Shown piece by piece: positions 1 through 4,990 of a stretch of DNA of 5,049 nt. Position numbers and translations under genes: made by a program. The notes below the pieces were generated by a model, which saw only the letters and a program-made list of their open reading frames with translations, was not told the origin of the DNA and did no database searches. Where the stretch lies: the NCBI GenBank assembly GCA_947178195.1, contig CAMWXM010000216.1, positions 1-5,049 on the forward strand, written 5' to 3'. The stretch is from an uncultured Ruminococcus sp. (GTDB taxonomy: Bacteria; Bacillota; Clostridia; Oscillospirales; Ruminococcaceae). Numbering within the stretch: position 1 is the first letter of the stretch; every line of letters starts with the position of its first letter.

Positions 1-40
1 ATTTTGCAACTCTGCCTGTTCCGGCAATAAAAATTTTCAT
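1..40 (-). CDS. N-terminus of a Rossmann-fold NAD(P)-binding protein (partial)
   Basis: Only the first 13 codons lie in the window; the gene runs off the left edge. The minus-strand ATG at 40-38 is preceded by GGAGG (51-47) at a 6-nt spacing, a strong ribosome binding site. The peptide MKIFIAGTGRVAK is a beta strand followed by a glycine-rich loop (GTGRVAK), the dinucleotide-binding start of Rossmann-fold proteins. It lies divergent to a HxlR regulator and its promoter overlaps the regulator's. HxlR regulators are often found next to an NAD(P)H-binding oxidoreductase (NmrA/SDR-like or related) that they control, so a redox enzyme under HxlR control is the likely role. The exact family cannot be told from 13 residues; a dehydrogenase, epimerase-like protein or TrkA-type domain would also fit. 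Confidence 0.72.
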   Translation of the reverse strand, partial: MKIFIAGTGRVAK

Positions 41-56
41 CAAGCACCTCCATAGG

Positions 57-85
57 TTGACTTTTTCATTAATTTGTATTATAAT
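57..85 (+). promoter_or_regulatory. Sigma-A-type promoter of the HxlR gene
   Basis: TTGACT at 57-62 and TATAAT at 80-85 are separated by exactly 17 bp, a near-consensus housekeeping promoter. The predicted start near 92 gives a leader of about 65 nt before the ATG at 157. Its -10 box overlaps that of the opposing promoter by 2 bp. Confidence 0.75.
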
Positions 86-111
86 TATAACACAAATAAA
101 ACTGATGTCAA
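84..111 (-). promoter_or_regulatory. Sigma-A-type promoter of the divergent NAD(P)-binding gene
   Basis: On the minus strand TTGACA (111-106, perfect consensus) is followed after 16 bp by TATAAT (89-84). The start of transcription would fall near 77, about 37 nt before the ATG at 40. Both -10 boxes lie within the perfect palindrome TTATAATTATAA (79-90), so RNA polymerase probably cannot occupy both promoters at once. Confidence 0.72.
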
Positions 112-140
112 GTACTCACATTGAGGTTATATACTTACCT
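110..140. promoter_or_regulatory. Candidate HxlR operator
   Basis: This stretch holds two copies of TACTyAC in direct orientation 19 bp apart (113-119 and 132-138), outer arms AAGTA (110-114) and TACTT (132-136) in inverted orientation, and AGGT/ACCT (124-127/137-140) around the second copy. It overlaps the -35 box of the minus-strand promoter and lies just downstream of the predicted HxlR start of transcription. A repressor bound here could block both genes. TACTTAC-type half-sites are plausible for HxlR/YodB-like regulators; assigning this site to the neighbouring regulator is inference. Confidence 0.38.
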
Positions 141-156
141 AAAGGAGAGCGTGGAA

Positions 157-489
157 ATGTCAAAACGCTGTATTACAAATGAAACTCTTGAAAGTACAGG
201 CTTTAGCTATACCTTATCGCTGATAAACGAGAAATACAAAATGACGATACTTTATACTCTTATGGAATTTGGAATTGTTCGCTTTAATGAGATGAAGAAA
301 TATATAGGTGATATTTCCTATAAGACACTGAGCCACAATCTGAAAGAGCTTGAATCGGACGGACTTGTTCACCGAGAAGAATATCCACAGATACCGCCAA
401 AAGTAGAGTATTCTCTCACAGATCGAGGAAAGTCACTGATACCTATACTGGATATGATGTGCGAGTGGGGAGACAATAACAGAGTATAG
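157..489 (+). CDS. HxlR-family winged-helix transcriptional regulator
   Basis: The product is a 110-residue, one-domain DNA-binding protein of the HxlR (MarR-like) family, usual length about 100-120. The winged helix spans roughly residues 12-100. It contains the family's recognition region FNEMKKYIGDISYKTLSHNL (43-62), then ELESDGLVHREEYPQIPPKV (64-83) and the typical tail SLIPILDMMCEWG (93-105). Cys5 is in the position used for thiol sensing of quinones or electrophiles in relatives such as YodB; Cys102 is the only other cysteine. The start at 157 is chosen because AAAGGAG (141-147) lies 9 nt upstream; an in-frame TTG at 121 has no ribosome binding site and falls in the operator region. It is divergent to a Rossmann-fold gene, its probable target, and ends in an intrinsic terminator at 650-679. 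Family assignment is firm; redox sensing is inferred. Confidence 0.93.
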   Translation: MSKRCITNETLESTGFSYTLSLINEKYKMTILYTLMEFGIVRFNEMKKYIGDISYKTLSHNLKELESDGLVHREEYPQIPPKVEYSLTDRGKSLIPILDMMCEWGDNNRV

Positions 490-556
490 CACTTAGACGA
501 ACAGAAATGCAAAACCATTGTGAGTCTCTTCATGTCTTTATCGTGAATAGTTGTTT

Positions 557-582
557 ACTATCAGAATTCATTTTCTGATGGT
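557..582. other. AT-rich hairpin in the HxlR 3' trailer (gap 490-630)
   Basis: The gap between the HxlR stop codon and the end of the flavoprotein gene has no convincing reading frame. It holds one imperfect hairpin: a 10-bp stem (557-566 with 573-582, one T:G pair) around a 6-nt loop. No T-tract follows on either strand, so it is not a standard terminator. A competing small stem (ATAGT/ACTAT) and two copies of TCGTGAAT flank it. Its role is unknown. Confidence 0.35.
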
Positions 583-630
583 TTGGTTAGGTCGTGAATT
601 TGCGTAATCTTAACATTGCAACCCACGGAA

Positions 631-1236
631 TTATATTCTTAATAAACTTCCGCTCTGCATTACGCAGAGCGGATTTTTTATCTTGTCCAAAATAAGTAAA
701 TCTGTCGTTTCACGAACTATCAGCTTGCCTTTATCAAGATCAAAAGCTGCACGATTTTTCCCTGTACCGAGTATCTCTCCGGGATTTTTCCAGCCGAGAT
801 TTCTCTCAAATGTTTCATACCACCTGACAGCCAGACTATAATCAGAGCCGCCTGCCGTCATAAGCAATACGCTCTTTCTTGGAAAGCCCCCATAACCTAA
901 GTTCCTTAACTTCGCATACAGCCTGTCAGCAACAGTTTTCAGTGTACCTGTTATCGTCCAGAAATAAACGGGAGAAGCGAATACAACAACATCAGCGATT
1001 GCAAAAGCTTCGTTTATCAGCCTCATATCGTCATTTTGTATACATGGATTTGATGTGCCTTTAACAGATTTAGAGCAATTTTCGCACCCAAGACAACCTT
1101 TGATGTTCATATTCTGCAAATAAAATTCTTGTACCTCATTATTGGAGTGTTTTGCACCGTCGGTAAAAGCTTCGATCAATTTGGCTGTATTTCCGTTCTT
1201 TCGGGCAGCGCCATTCAAAATCAGTATTTTTGCCAC
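631..1236 (-). CDS. Flavodoxin-fold NAD(P)H-dependent FMN oxidoreductase with Cys cluster
   Basis: The product is a 201-residue cytosolic flavoprotein of the NADPH-dependent FMN reductase / iron-sulfur flavoprotein superfamily, expected to move electrons from NAD(P)H to flavin and on to quinones or other acceptors. The N-terminus MAKILILNGAARKNGNTAKL carries the FMN-phosphate loop (residues 8-19). Cysteines 48, 51, 54 and 65 form a CxxCxxC...C cluster before the conserved NDDM (68-71). FASPVYFWTITGTLKTVADR (86-105) is the flavin-ring region. The start is GTG, with GGAGG 8 nt upstream (1249-1245). It follows the SDR gene by 21 bp and ends the operon. Homologues, as I recall them, end soon after the GEILGTGK segment (153-160). 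Here about 40 more residues follow, the last ones encoded by a terminator hairpin, so the C-terminus may be frameshifted or extended. The physiological substrate is unknown. Confidence 0.88.
   Translation of the reverse strand: MAKILILNGAARKNGNTAKLIEAFTDGAKHSNNEVQEFYLQNMNIKGCLGCENCSKSVKGTSNPCIQNDDMRLINEAFAIADVVVFASPVYFWTITGTLKTVADRLYAKLRNLGYGGFPRKSVLLMTAGGSDYSLAVRWYETFERNLGWKNPGEILGTGKNRAAFDLDKGKLIVRETTDLLILDKIKNPLCVMQSGSLLRI
650..679 (+). terminator. Rho-independent terminator after the HxlR gene
   Basis: CCGCTCTGC (650-658) pairs perfectly with GCAGAGCGG (664-672) around a 5-nt loop, and six T follow at 674-679. On the plus strand this is a textbook intrinsic terminator for the HxlR transcript, ending about 190 nt after its stop codon. 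On the minus strand the stem is followed by AAGTTTATT, a weak tract, although an A-rich run before the stem is compatible with weaker bidirectional action. The hairpin lies inside the coding end of the converging flavoprotein gene. Confidence 0.88.
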
Positions 1237-1257
1237 GATTTATTCCTCCGTTATTGT

Positions 1258-1911
1258 TTATTGGCACACGATTTCCCAATCTTTGCGCTCCTTGTATTGC
1301 TGCCAATATTTTTTTGCAAGAATATCAGGCGCACATGTTGAACCTTCTGCAATCACATTACATACGGTCAGCGTACCGAGAAAAATACCTTTTTCCTGCA
1401 TAACAGGGTGAAGTGCCTGCACCATAGCACGAAGTGCCGCTTTATCCATTGATAATGGAAGATAATCAGCAGAGGGATACATCGCCAAACCTCCGCCTGT
1501 CACAAGGATACTCCCATTTTTCTTTGCAAAGTCCTCTGTAGCAATCTGCTGAATACAATTATATGCTCCTACCACATCGACCTGATAGCGGTCACGCAGC
1601 ACAGATGCAGAAATGCCGTTATCCTGCATAGAATCGGGAATTGTGACACCTACATTATAAGCGAACACATCAGGCGTACCGTATTCTGCAACGGCTTCAT
1701 TCAGAGTCTTTGCCATAGCGTTATCATCAGCGGTGTCTGCAGTTTTGGTATAAACCTCAATGCCCTCTGCCTGAAACTACTGCTCATAGGCTTTTAAGTT
1801 TTCTGCATTTCTTGCCATCAGCACAACACGAAAATCATTTGCACCGAATTTTCTGCCGATAGCTGTACCAAGTCCTTTTCCTGCACCTACGATAAAAATT
1901 GTTTTTTTCAT
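1258..1911 (-). pseudogene. Short-chain dehydrogenase/reductase broken by an in-frame amber codon
   Basis: The full frame would give 217 codons. The ATG at 1911-1909 has GGAGG (1924-1920) 8 nt upstream. The N-terminus has the SDR cofactor loop GAGKGLG (residues 9-15). Codon 45 is TAG (1779-1777), after AYEQ and before FQAEGIEVYTK, where homology would simply continue, so one substitution (for example GAG or CAG to TAG) explains the break. The frame is otherwise open to TAA at 1260-1258. The downstream piece has YNVG (85-88, NNAG-like), an LVTGGG strand (136-141) and DKAAL with Lys157. The canonical YxxxK Tyr position is Leu here and a Tyr lies at 150, so this is an atypical SDR subgroup. An internal ATG at codon 66 has no ribosome binding site and would lack the cofactor loop. 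Most likely a recent pseudogene; a sequencing error is the main alternative. Confidence 0.85.
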
Positions 1912-1923
1912 GATAATTTCCTC

Positions 1924-3285
1924 CTAAATGATATTGTTTGCATCAGACAGACTTGAATTTCTCAGCCATCTTCCGCTTAAATAATAGCTCCAAGTGATAA
2001 TAAATCCCATTCCGAAACCAAATATCCCGTTCCACCAGATGATAGTGTGACCGAGGAAAGCGCTGTAACGGAACAGATATGTCACAAGTACTCTCATACC
2101 TAACGCTCCCGTTGCGACTATCATCGGAAGACCGCTGTGATTTGAGCCTTGAAACACGCCAAAGATCGGGATATACATTGACAGCACAATGTTAATGAGT
2201 GAAATAGCTCTCAGATGTGCAAGGCAGTATTCCGCAGCCTGTTCACTCAAACTGAACAGCGTAATGATATTCTCTGCAAATATCCACACGACCGTTGAGA
2301 TCACGATTGTCATAATCAGCGAAATGAAAAGCGTTTGTCGTACACCTGTCTTGATACGCTCCGTCTTTCCTGCACCTATGTTCTGCCCCGTATATGTTGC
2401 AAGCGTTGTCTGAAATGCACTGCATGGCAGATTAAGATACATTTCTATTCGCTGTCCTACGGTAAACGAAGCGGTCATTGTCTTGCCGAAGCCGTTGACT
2501 GCCCTCTGAATAAAAGTCAGACCAAATGAAACTACGATAAGCTGCAAACATATGGGAAATCCGACCTTAACCGTAGCGCCTACAAGCTTGCTGTCCCACT
2601 TGTATTCGTTTAGTCTGAAATGAAACAGTGGATATTTCTTTGACATATAGAAATATGCTGCCACGAACGAAACTGCCTGCGAAATATCCGTAGCGATTGC
2701 TGCACCTGCCACGCCCCACTTGAAAACTGCCACAAACAGGAAGTCAAGACCGATATTCAACACCGAGGATATAAGCAGAAAATAAAGTGTTGCTGCGCTG
2801 TCACCGATAGCTCGCAGGATCGCAGAAAAGATATTATACCCGAATTGAAATATCAATCCAATCGCATACCATCTGAAATATTCGATCGTCAACTCTAAAA
2901 TGCTTTTATCAACATTTAGAATATAAGTATAGGCAGGTTTTGCCGTAATGAAAGCAATAACCGCCGATAAAACGCCGAGTATCATCAAAAAAAGAATACC
3001 CGTAGAAGCGTTTGCTCTGACCTTCTGCTCATTTTTCGCACCATACTGCTGCGCCACCACAACACCGTTTCCTGCGGAAAATCCTGTAGCAAGGGCAAGA
3101 AACAAAAACGCAAAGCTACCCGTTGTTCCTACTGCCGAGAGTGCGTCCTCACCCAGATATTTGCCAACGATGATCGTATCAACAGTATTGTAAAGCTGCT
3201 GTAAAAGAGAGCCTGTCAGTACAGGGAGCGAGAATTTCAGTATATGTTTCCACGGAGTTCCCTCCGTCATTGTTTTTGATTGCAT
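1924..3285 (-). CDS. MATE-family multidrug/cation efflux transporter
   Basis: The product has 453 residues, normal for a bacterial MATE exporter, with about 12 hydrophobic segments in two repeated halves (roughly 15-215 and 240-435). Signature stretches are PWKHILKFSLPVLTGSLLQQ (11-30) and NTVDTIIVGKYLG (33-45). The matching loops AQQYGAKNEQKV (78-89) and GQNIGAGKTERI (300-311) mark the two halves. It should sit in the cytoplasmic membrane and expel organic cations or drugs against an H+ or Na+ gradient; the substrate is unknown. The ATG at 3285 is preceded by AGAGGAG at a 5-nt spacing. The stop TAG (1926-1924) shares a base with the SDR's GGAGG, implying translational coupling. A MITE-like element ends 17 bp upstream of the ATG, just short of the ribosome binding site. 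It appears to be the only intact gene of the operon's first three. Confidence 0.93.
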   Translation of the reverse strand: MQSKTMTEGTPWKHILKFSLPVLTGSLLQQLYNTVDTIIVGKYLGEDALSAVGTTGSFAFLFLALATGFSAGNGVVVAQQYGAKNEQKVRANASTGILFLMILGVLSAVIAFITAKPAYTYILNVDKSILELTIEYFRWYAIGLIFQFGYNIFSAILRAIGDSAATLYFLLISSVLNIGLDFLFVAVFKWGVAGAAIATDISQAVSFVAAYFYMSKKYPLFHFRLNEYKWDSKLVGATVKVGFPICLQLIVVSFGLTFIQRAVNGFGKTMTASFTVGQRIEMYLNLPCSAFQTTLATYTGQNIGAGKTERIKTGVRQTLFISLIMTIVISTVVWIFAENIITLFSLSEQAAEYCLAHLRAISLINIVLSMYIPIFGVFQGSNHSGLPMIVATGALGMRVLVTYLFRYSAFLGHTIIWWNGIFGFGMGFIITWSYYLSGRWLRNSSLSDANNII

Positions 3286-3302
3286 CGCAGCTCCTCTCTT
3301 TA

Positions 3303-3463
3303 GAACTTGTTCTCATAGGAGATATGTGCGGATTTTTGAGCATAATTTGGCTTAGAACAAGGAAAATTTCTGCAGGAATACTGGCGTATTGCAAGGGAAT
3401 TTAACGCAGTTATAAGACAAATTTGCCAAAAAGACGTGCGTATATACCTATGAGAACAAGCTC
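3303..3463. mobile_element. MITE-like inverted-repeat element with TTA target duplication
   Basis: The ends GAACTTGTTCTCATAGG (3303-3319) and, on the opposite strand, GAGCTTGTTCTCATAGG (3463-3447) match at 16 of 17 positions. Similarity continues inward with small gaps through the TTTTTG and AATTTG blocks to a central AATAC-tggc-GTATT hairpin (3377-3390). The 161-bp element is thus nearly one long palindrome. TTA lies directly outside both ends (3300-3302 and 3464-3466), fitting a 3-bp target duplication. It has no transposase. Terminal sequence and TNA-type duplication suggest mobilisation by an IS5-superfamily transposase, which is an inference from memory of such ends. Removing the element plus one TTA would leave the upstream stop codon about 17 bp from the MATE ATG, so it inserted into a tight operon junction. 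As RNA it would form a long hairpin. Confidence 0.82.
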
Positions 3464-3467
3464 TTAT

Positions 3468-3797
3468 TTACCACCAGCCGAACATACTCTTGCCGAGGTC
3501 AAGTTCATAAAGTGCATTCATTTCGTTTTCTGTCAGTTCAAAATCAAGAATATCAAGATTTTCCCTCATACGCTCAATATGCGTAGACTTCGGAATGATA
3601 ACAATATCCTGCTGATAAAGAAAACGCAAGCTGACCTGTTTTTCATTACCATAACACTGCGCCGTGTCAACAGAGCAATAGCCGACATTAAGAGCGTCTG
3701 TAACACAGCGTTCGGTCACTACAGACGGTATCTGATATACTCCGTAACTGATTTTTGGCATTTCAACATCGTTATTCAAGGTTACAGTGTTTTCCAT
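3468..3797 (-). pseudogene. Aldo/keto reductase with internal in-frame deletion
   Basis: The frame encodes 109 residues against about 270-280 for the family. Residues 1-53 are a normal AKR N-terminus, including the catalytic-type Asp44 and Tyr49 in SVDTAQCYGNE. From about residue 55 the protein jumps to the C-terminal NADPH-binding region, SLRFLYQQDIVIIPKSTHIE then RMRENLDILDFELTENEM (Lys70, Arg76). Roughly 160 residues holding most of the TIM barrel, with the catalytic Lys and His, are missing, yet the frame is kept. It cannot be an active reductase. ATG at 3797-3795 has GGAGG (3809-3805) 7 nt upstream. The stop TAA (3470-3468) is separated from the MITE's flanking TTA by one base. It is the first gene of the operon divergent from LysR, so its intact promoter now mainly serves MATE and the genes after it. 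Confidence 0.85.
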
Positions 3798-3831
3798 AAT
3801 GTGTCCTCCAGTTTAAATATTTGATTTGTTC

Positions 3832-3860
3832 TTGTCTTTATATCCATTATAGTGTATAAT
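3832..3860 (+). promoter_or_regulatory. Promoter of the LysR gene
   Basis: TTGTCT (3832-3837), a 17-bp spacer and TATAAT (3855-3860). Transcription would begin near 3867, about 38 nt before the ATG. The -10 box lies inside the spacer of the opposing promoter, which allows negative autoregulation of the kind common in LysR genes. Confidence 0.65.
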
Positions 3861-3874
3861 AGTAATAAAGTCAA
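3846..3874 (-). promoter_or_regulatory. Promoter of the reductase/MATE operon
   Basis: On the minus strand TTGACT (3874-3869), a 17-bp spacer and TATAAT (3851-3846) make a near-consensus promoter. The leader would be about 41 nt before the ATG at 3797. Such a strong core implies repression or a high basal level rather than strict dependence on an activator. Confidence 0.75.
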
Positions 3875-3904
3875 ATATCAATTTAGTTAGGAGGTCATAA
3901 TCAA

Positions 3905-4762
3905 ATGGTTATGTTAAACAACAATCTGCATATCTTTATAACCGCTGCCCAGACGGGCAGTTTGACTGAAGCGGCAAAGAAGCTTTATGTTTCGCAGCCT
4001 GCAATCAGTCAGGCAATCAAAAAACTGGAGGAGGAGCTGAATGTAAAGCTATTTATTCGTAACAAAAGAAGTAATCTGATACTCACGGATGTTGGAAAAG
4101 AAATATTAGTCCTCGCAAATCAGATGTATGACCTTGAAAACAGACTGTATCAGACGACTTATGATGAAAATCACATGATGGGAGGTATCGTTCGTGTGGC
4201 TTCTGTTCCTCTTGCTACTGCACTGATTCTGTCCCGTGTGCTTCCTGTTTTCAAGAAGCAGTTTTCCAATGTAAAGATAGAGCTTTTTGAAAGCGATCCG
4301 CTGGGTGTAAAAAATATGGTGCTGGATTACAAAGCGGATATAGGTATCAGCACATCTCCTTACTTTGGTCTTGCACATAAATATCTGATGACAGACCATA
4401 TTGTTTCTATCGACCGTGATCGTTCAGTAAAGCTGAACCTATCTGAAGAGACCTCAGATCTGATTTTATGCCGTGTGGCATACGAATCTATCACCGAACA
4501 GCTCAGGGGCAGGAATATTGATTTTTCACATTCAATGATTGTAGAAGCGGCAAGCACTCAGATCAAAATGGTGGCAGAGGGAAATGGTACAGGTGCAATA
4601 TCTGGACTTATGCTTTCAACCATACCAAACGAGCTTGTGATCGGTGAGGTCAAGCCAGCAATAGAAATGGAAATAAGTCTGATCACACATGATTTTAATG
4701 AACTGTCTACGGCTGCGAAGTGTATATCAGATATGATTTTGGAGAGAGCAGTAACAGAATAG
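3905..4762 (+). CDS. LysR-family transcriptional regulator
   Basis: The product has 285 residues, slightly short of the usual 290-310. The winged helix-turn-helix occupies residues 5-65, with the signature FITAAQTGSLTEAAKKLYVS (11-30) followed by QPAISQAIKKLEEELNVKLF (31-50) and LTDVGKEI (60-67). A linker helix follows, then the periplasmic-binding-protein-like effector domain from about 95 (VRVASVPLATALILSRVLPV onward) to the end. Two cysteines occur in the effector domain (in LILCRVAY and AAKCISDM). The start at 3905 has AGGAGG (3889-3894) about 10 nt upstream; a second ATG at 3911 is too far. It is divergent to the reductase/MATE operon with interlocked promoters, the classic arrangement for a LysR protein controlling its neighbour in response to a small molecule. 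The inducer is not evident from the sequence. Confidence 0.94.
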   Translation: MVMLNNNLHIFITAAQTGSLTEAAKKLYVSQPAISQAIKKLEEELNVKLFIRNKRSNLILTDVGKEILVLANQMYDLENRLYQTTYDENHMMGGIVRVASVPLATALILSRVLPVFKKQFSNVKIELFESDPLGVKNMVLDYKADIGISTSPYFGLAHKYLMTDHIVSIDRDRSVKLNLSEETSDLILCRVAYESITEQLRGRNIDFSHSMIVEAASTQIKMVAEGNGTGAISGLMLSTIPNELVIGEVKPAIEMEISLITHDFNELSTAAKCISDMILERAVTE

Positions 4763-4788
4763 TAATAAAAAACGATAGCATCAAAACT

Positions 4789-4821
4789 ACCGCCTGTGGG
4801 ATGGAGTCAACCACAGTCGGT
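4789..4821. other. Hairpin downstream of the LysR gene
   Basis: ACCGcCTGTGG (4789-4799) pairs with CCACAGtCGGT (4811-4821) with one internal mismatch around an 11-nt loop. No T-tract follows on the plus strand, so termination of the LysR transcript is uncertain; on the minus strand AGTTTTG follows, and a run of T only comes about 15 nt later. It could be a weak terminator, a transcript-stabilising stem or an element boundary. Confidence 0.45.
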
Positions 4822-4828
4822 AAGTATA

Positions 4829-4858
4829 TATAAAATCCTGACTGCTTCAGCAGGCAGT
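4829..4858 (-). terminator. Possible weak terminator of the 34-residue membrane protein gene
   Basis: On the minus strand ACTGC (4858-4854) pairs with GCAGT (4845-4841) around an 8-nt loop that can itself fold as CTGC-tgaa-GCAG. CAGGATTTTATATAT follows. It lies 11 nt after the small gene's TAA. The stem is short and alternative pairings (CCTG/CAGG) compete. Confidence 0.35.
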
Positions 4859-4869
4859 ACGCATGAAGA

Positions 4870-4974
4870 TTACTTTTTTAGTTTTTCATCACCATTTTTG
4901 GCGGCGATACACAAAGCGAGTACGAATACGCCAATCGTTCCTCCCAATACTAACCCTAAAATAAACCAAATCAA
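4870..4974 (-). CDS. 34-residue single-helix membrane protein, DUF3789-like
   Basis: The frame starts at TTG (4974-4972), with GAGGAA 6 nt upstream, and ends at TAA (4872-4870). No ATG start is available in this frame and TGA closes it upstream. The peptide begins MIWFILGLVLGGTIG, continues VFVLALCIAAKN and ends in a charged tail, GDEKLKK. That is one glycine-zipper-like transmembrane helix of about 24 residues with a positive cytoplasmic end. It closely fits my memory of the short DUF3789 family, which has no known function and occurs in Bacillota, phages and integrative elements. It runs convergent to the LysR gene and may be the last gene of an operon extending off the right edge. Its presence hints that phage- or conjugative-element DNA may lie to the right; that is inference. 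Confidence 0.72.
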   Translation of the reverse strand: MIWFILGLVLGGTIGVFVLALCIAAKNGDEKLKK

Positions 4975-4990
4975 AACACATTCCTCACAG

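Larger units (their letters stand above)
3817..3878. promoter_or_regulatory. Inverted repeat flanking the divergent promoters, candidate LysR site
   Basis: ATATTTGA (3817-3824) and TCAAATAT (3871-3878) are perfect 8-bp inverted copies, 46 bp apart, placed either side of both promoter cores. The right copy overlaps the -35 box of the minus-strand promoter. LysR regulators usually bind paired sites in such a divergent region. The sequence is AT-rich, so a chance match is possible. Confidence 0.33.

Noticed and set aside
121..156. Extended N-terminus of HxlR from TTG at 121
   Set aside because: It has no ribosome binding site and reads through the operator-like repeats, while ATG at 157 has AAAGGAG at good spacing.
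557..582. Hairpin as a terminator for HxlR
   Set aside because: No T-tract follows on either strand and the much stronger terminator is at 650-679.
1142..1411. Plus-strand frames opposite the flavoprotein and SDR genes
   Set aside because: They are antisense shadows of recognisable genes without ribosome binding sites or domain features.
1716..1718. Internal ATG as the true start of a shorter SDR
   Set aside because: It lacks a ribosome binding site and the product would lose the cofactor-binding loop encoded, in the same frame, just upstream.
1777..1779. TAG as a recoded sense codon (pyrrolysine or suppressor)
   Set aside because: Three neighbouring genes use TAG as a normal stop and there is no pyrrolysine machinery or special downstream structure in view.
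3303..3463. The palindromic region as a riboswitch, CRISPR repeat or origin
   Set aside because: Matched ends, inner arm similarity and flanking TTA repeats are explained by a transposable element; there is no repeat-spacer pattern.
3423..3824. 133-codon plus-strand frame across the AKR remnant
   Set aside because: It lies antisense to the recognisable AKR sequence, starts inside the MITE, and has no ribosome binding site or family resemblance.
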